This document shows positions 16,565 to 16,787 of a stretch of DNA of 16,787 nucleotides, piece by piece. Position 1 is the stretch's first letter, and each line of letters starts with the position of its first letter. Both the position numbers and the translations under genes were made by a program. The DNA is from Amoebophrya sp. AT5.2 (Eukaryota > Sar > Dinophyceae > Syndiniales > Amoebophryaceae), in NCBI GenBank assembly GCA_005223375.1, contig RXOD01004970.1, forward strand, positions 1 through 16,787, written 5' to 3'. The notes beneath the pieces were generated by a model. It was not told the DNA's origin. It ran no database searches and was given only the letters and a program-made list of their open reading frames with translations.

Positions 16565-16787
16565 CTCCGTCGTCGTCGTCGATAGAATCGGATATTACTC
16601 AGCTTACATATAATTCAGTCGCAGCTCGTTGAAATCTCATTGCCCCCCGAGCACTCGCGTTTTCAAAATGAACTTCTGTTTAAAATCCATCGTGGCTGTG
16701 CGAGTGCGTGTCCGACATTAAGTTCACATTCATTGATTTACTTAGATAGAAAATTCGAAATGTCTATGAGTACTAGACCGCCAACGC
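16565..16787 (-). other. Probable intron of the adenylate kinase gene, right edge
   Basis: AT-rich sequence with stops in all minus-strand frames and no P-loop motif. A short frame ending VLGGQ and then a stop is seen near 16645 but cannot supply the missing nucleotide-binding loop. Confidence 0.4.

Overview
The window is nuclear DNA from a eukaryotic protist, not a prokaryote. Five protein genes, all read from the minus strand, are built from GC-rich exons split by AT-richer introns. Neighbouring genes are 0.5-1.1 kb apart. One-directional gene arrays and introns with terminal inverted repeats fit an alveolate of the dinoflagellate lineage. A parasitic syndinian such as Amoebophrya, a group known for transposon-like introner introns, is my best guess. 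That assignment is inference from architecture; I identified no rRNA, tRNA or spliced-leader gene. TGA and TAG are both used as stops, so the code looks standard.

Layout from left to right, all genes minus strand. (1) At 1-1225 is the N-terminal half of a major-facilitator transporter, cut by the left edge. (2) At 2229-5276 is a four-exon MBOAT lysophospholipid acyltransferase ending in a dilysine ER-retrieval signal. (3) At 6033 to about 10182 is a mosaic gene of at least six exons. It encodes a J-domain-like fragment, a fucolectin-type (FTP, F5/8C-like) domain, helical TPR-like repeats and an aspartyl/asparaginyl beta-hydroxylase-like domain that has lost key active-site residues. (4) At 11099-14488 is a five-exon protein kinase with an Mps1/TTK-like catalytic core, a very long insert in its N-lobe and a C-terminal transmembrane helix. 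(5) At 15569-16564 is the C-terminal exon of an adenylate-kinase-family enzyme whose P-loop exon is not in the window.

Exon joins were worked out by hand from reading frame, intron phase and family similarity. Most junctions are GT-AG and phase-consistent across whole genes. Three introns carry inverted repeats at or near their ends: 6629-7107, 2444-2890 and the one holding 4191-4687. A fourth, 13013-13282, has a direct repeat at its boundary and a weaker inverted repeat. In the clearest case, 6629-7107, an 8-bp terminal inverted repeat supplies the GT donor and a 3-bp CAG direct repeat supplies the AG acceptor. Removing the intron would restore the pre-insertion sequence exactly. This intron biology is the most interesting content of the window.

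The genes do not form an obvious pathway. Three of the five products (transporter, acyltransferase, kinase) are predicted membrane proteins.
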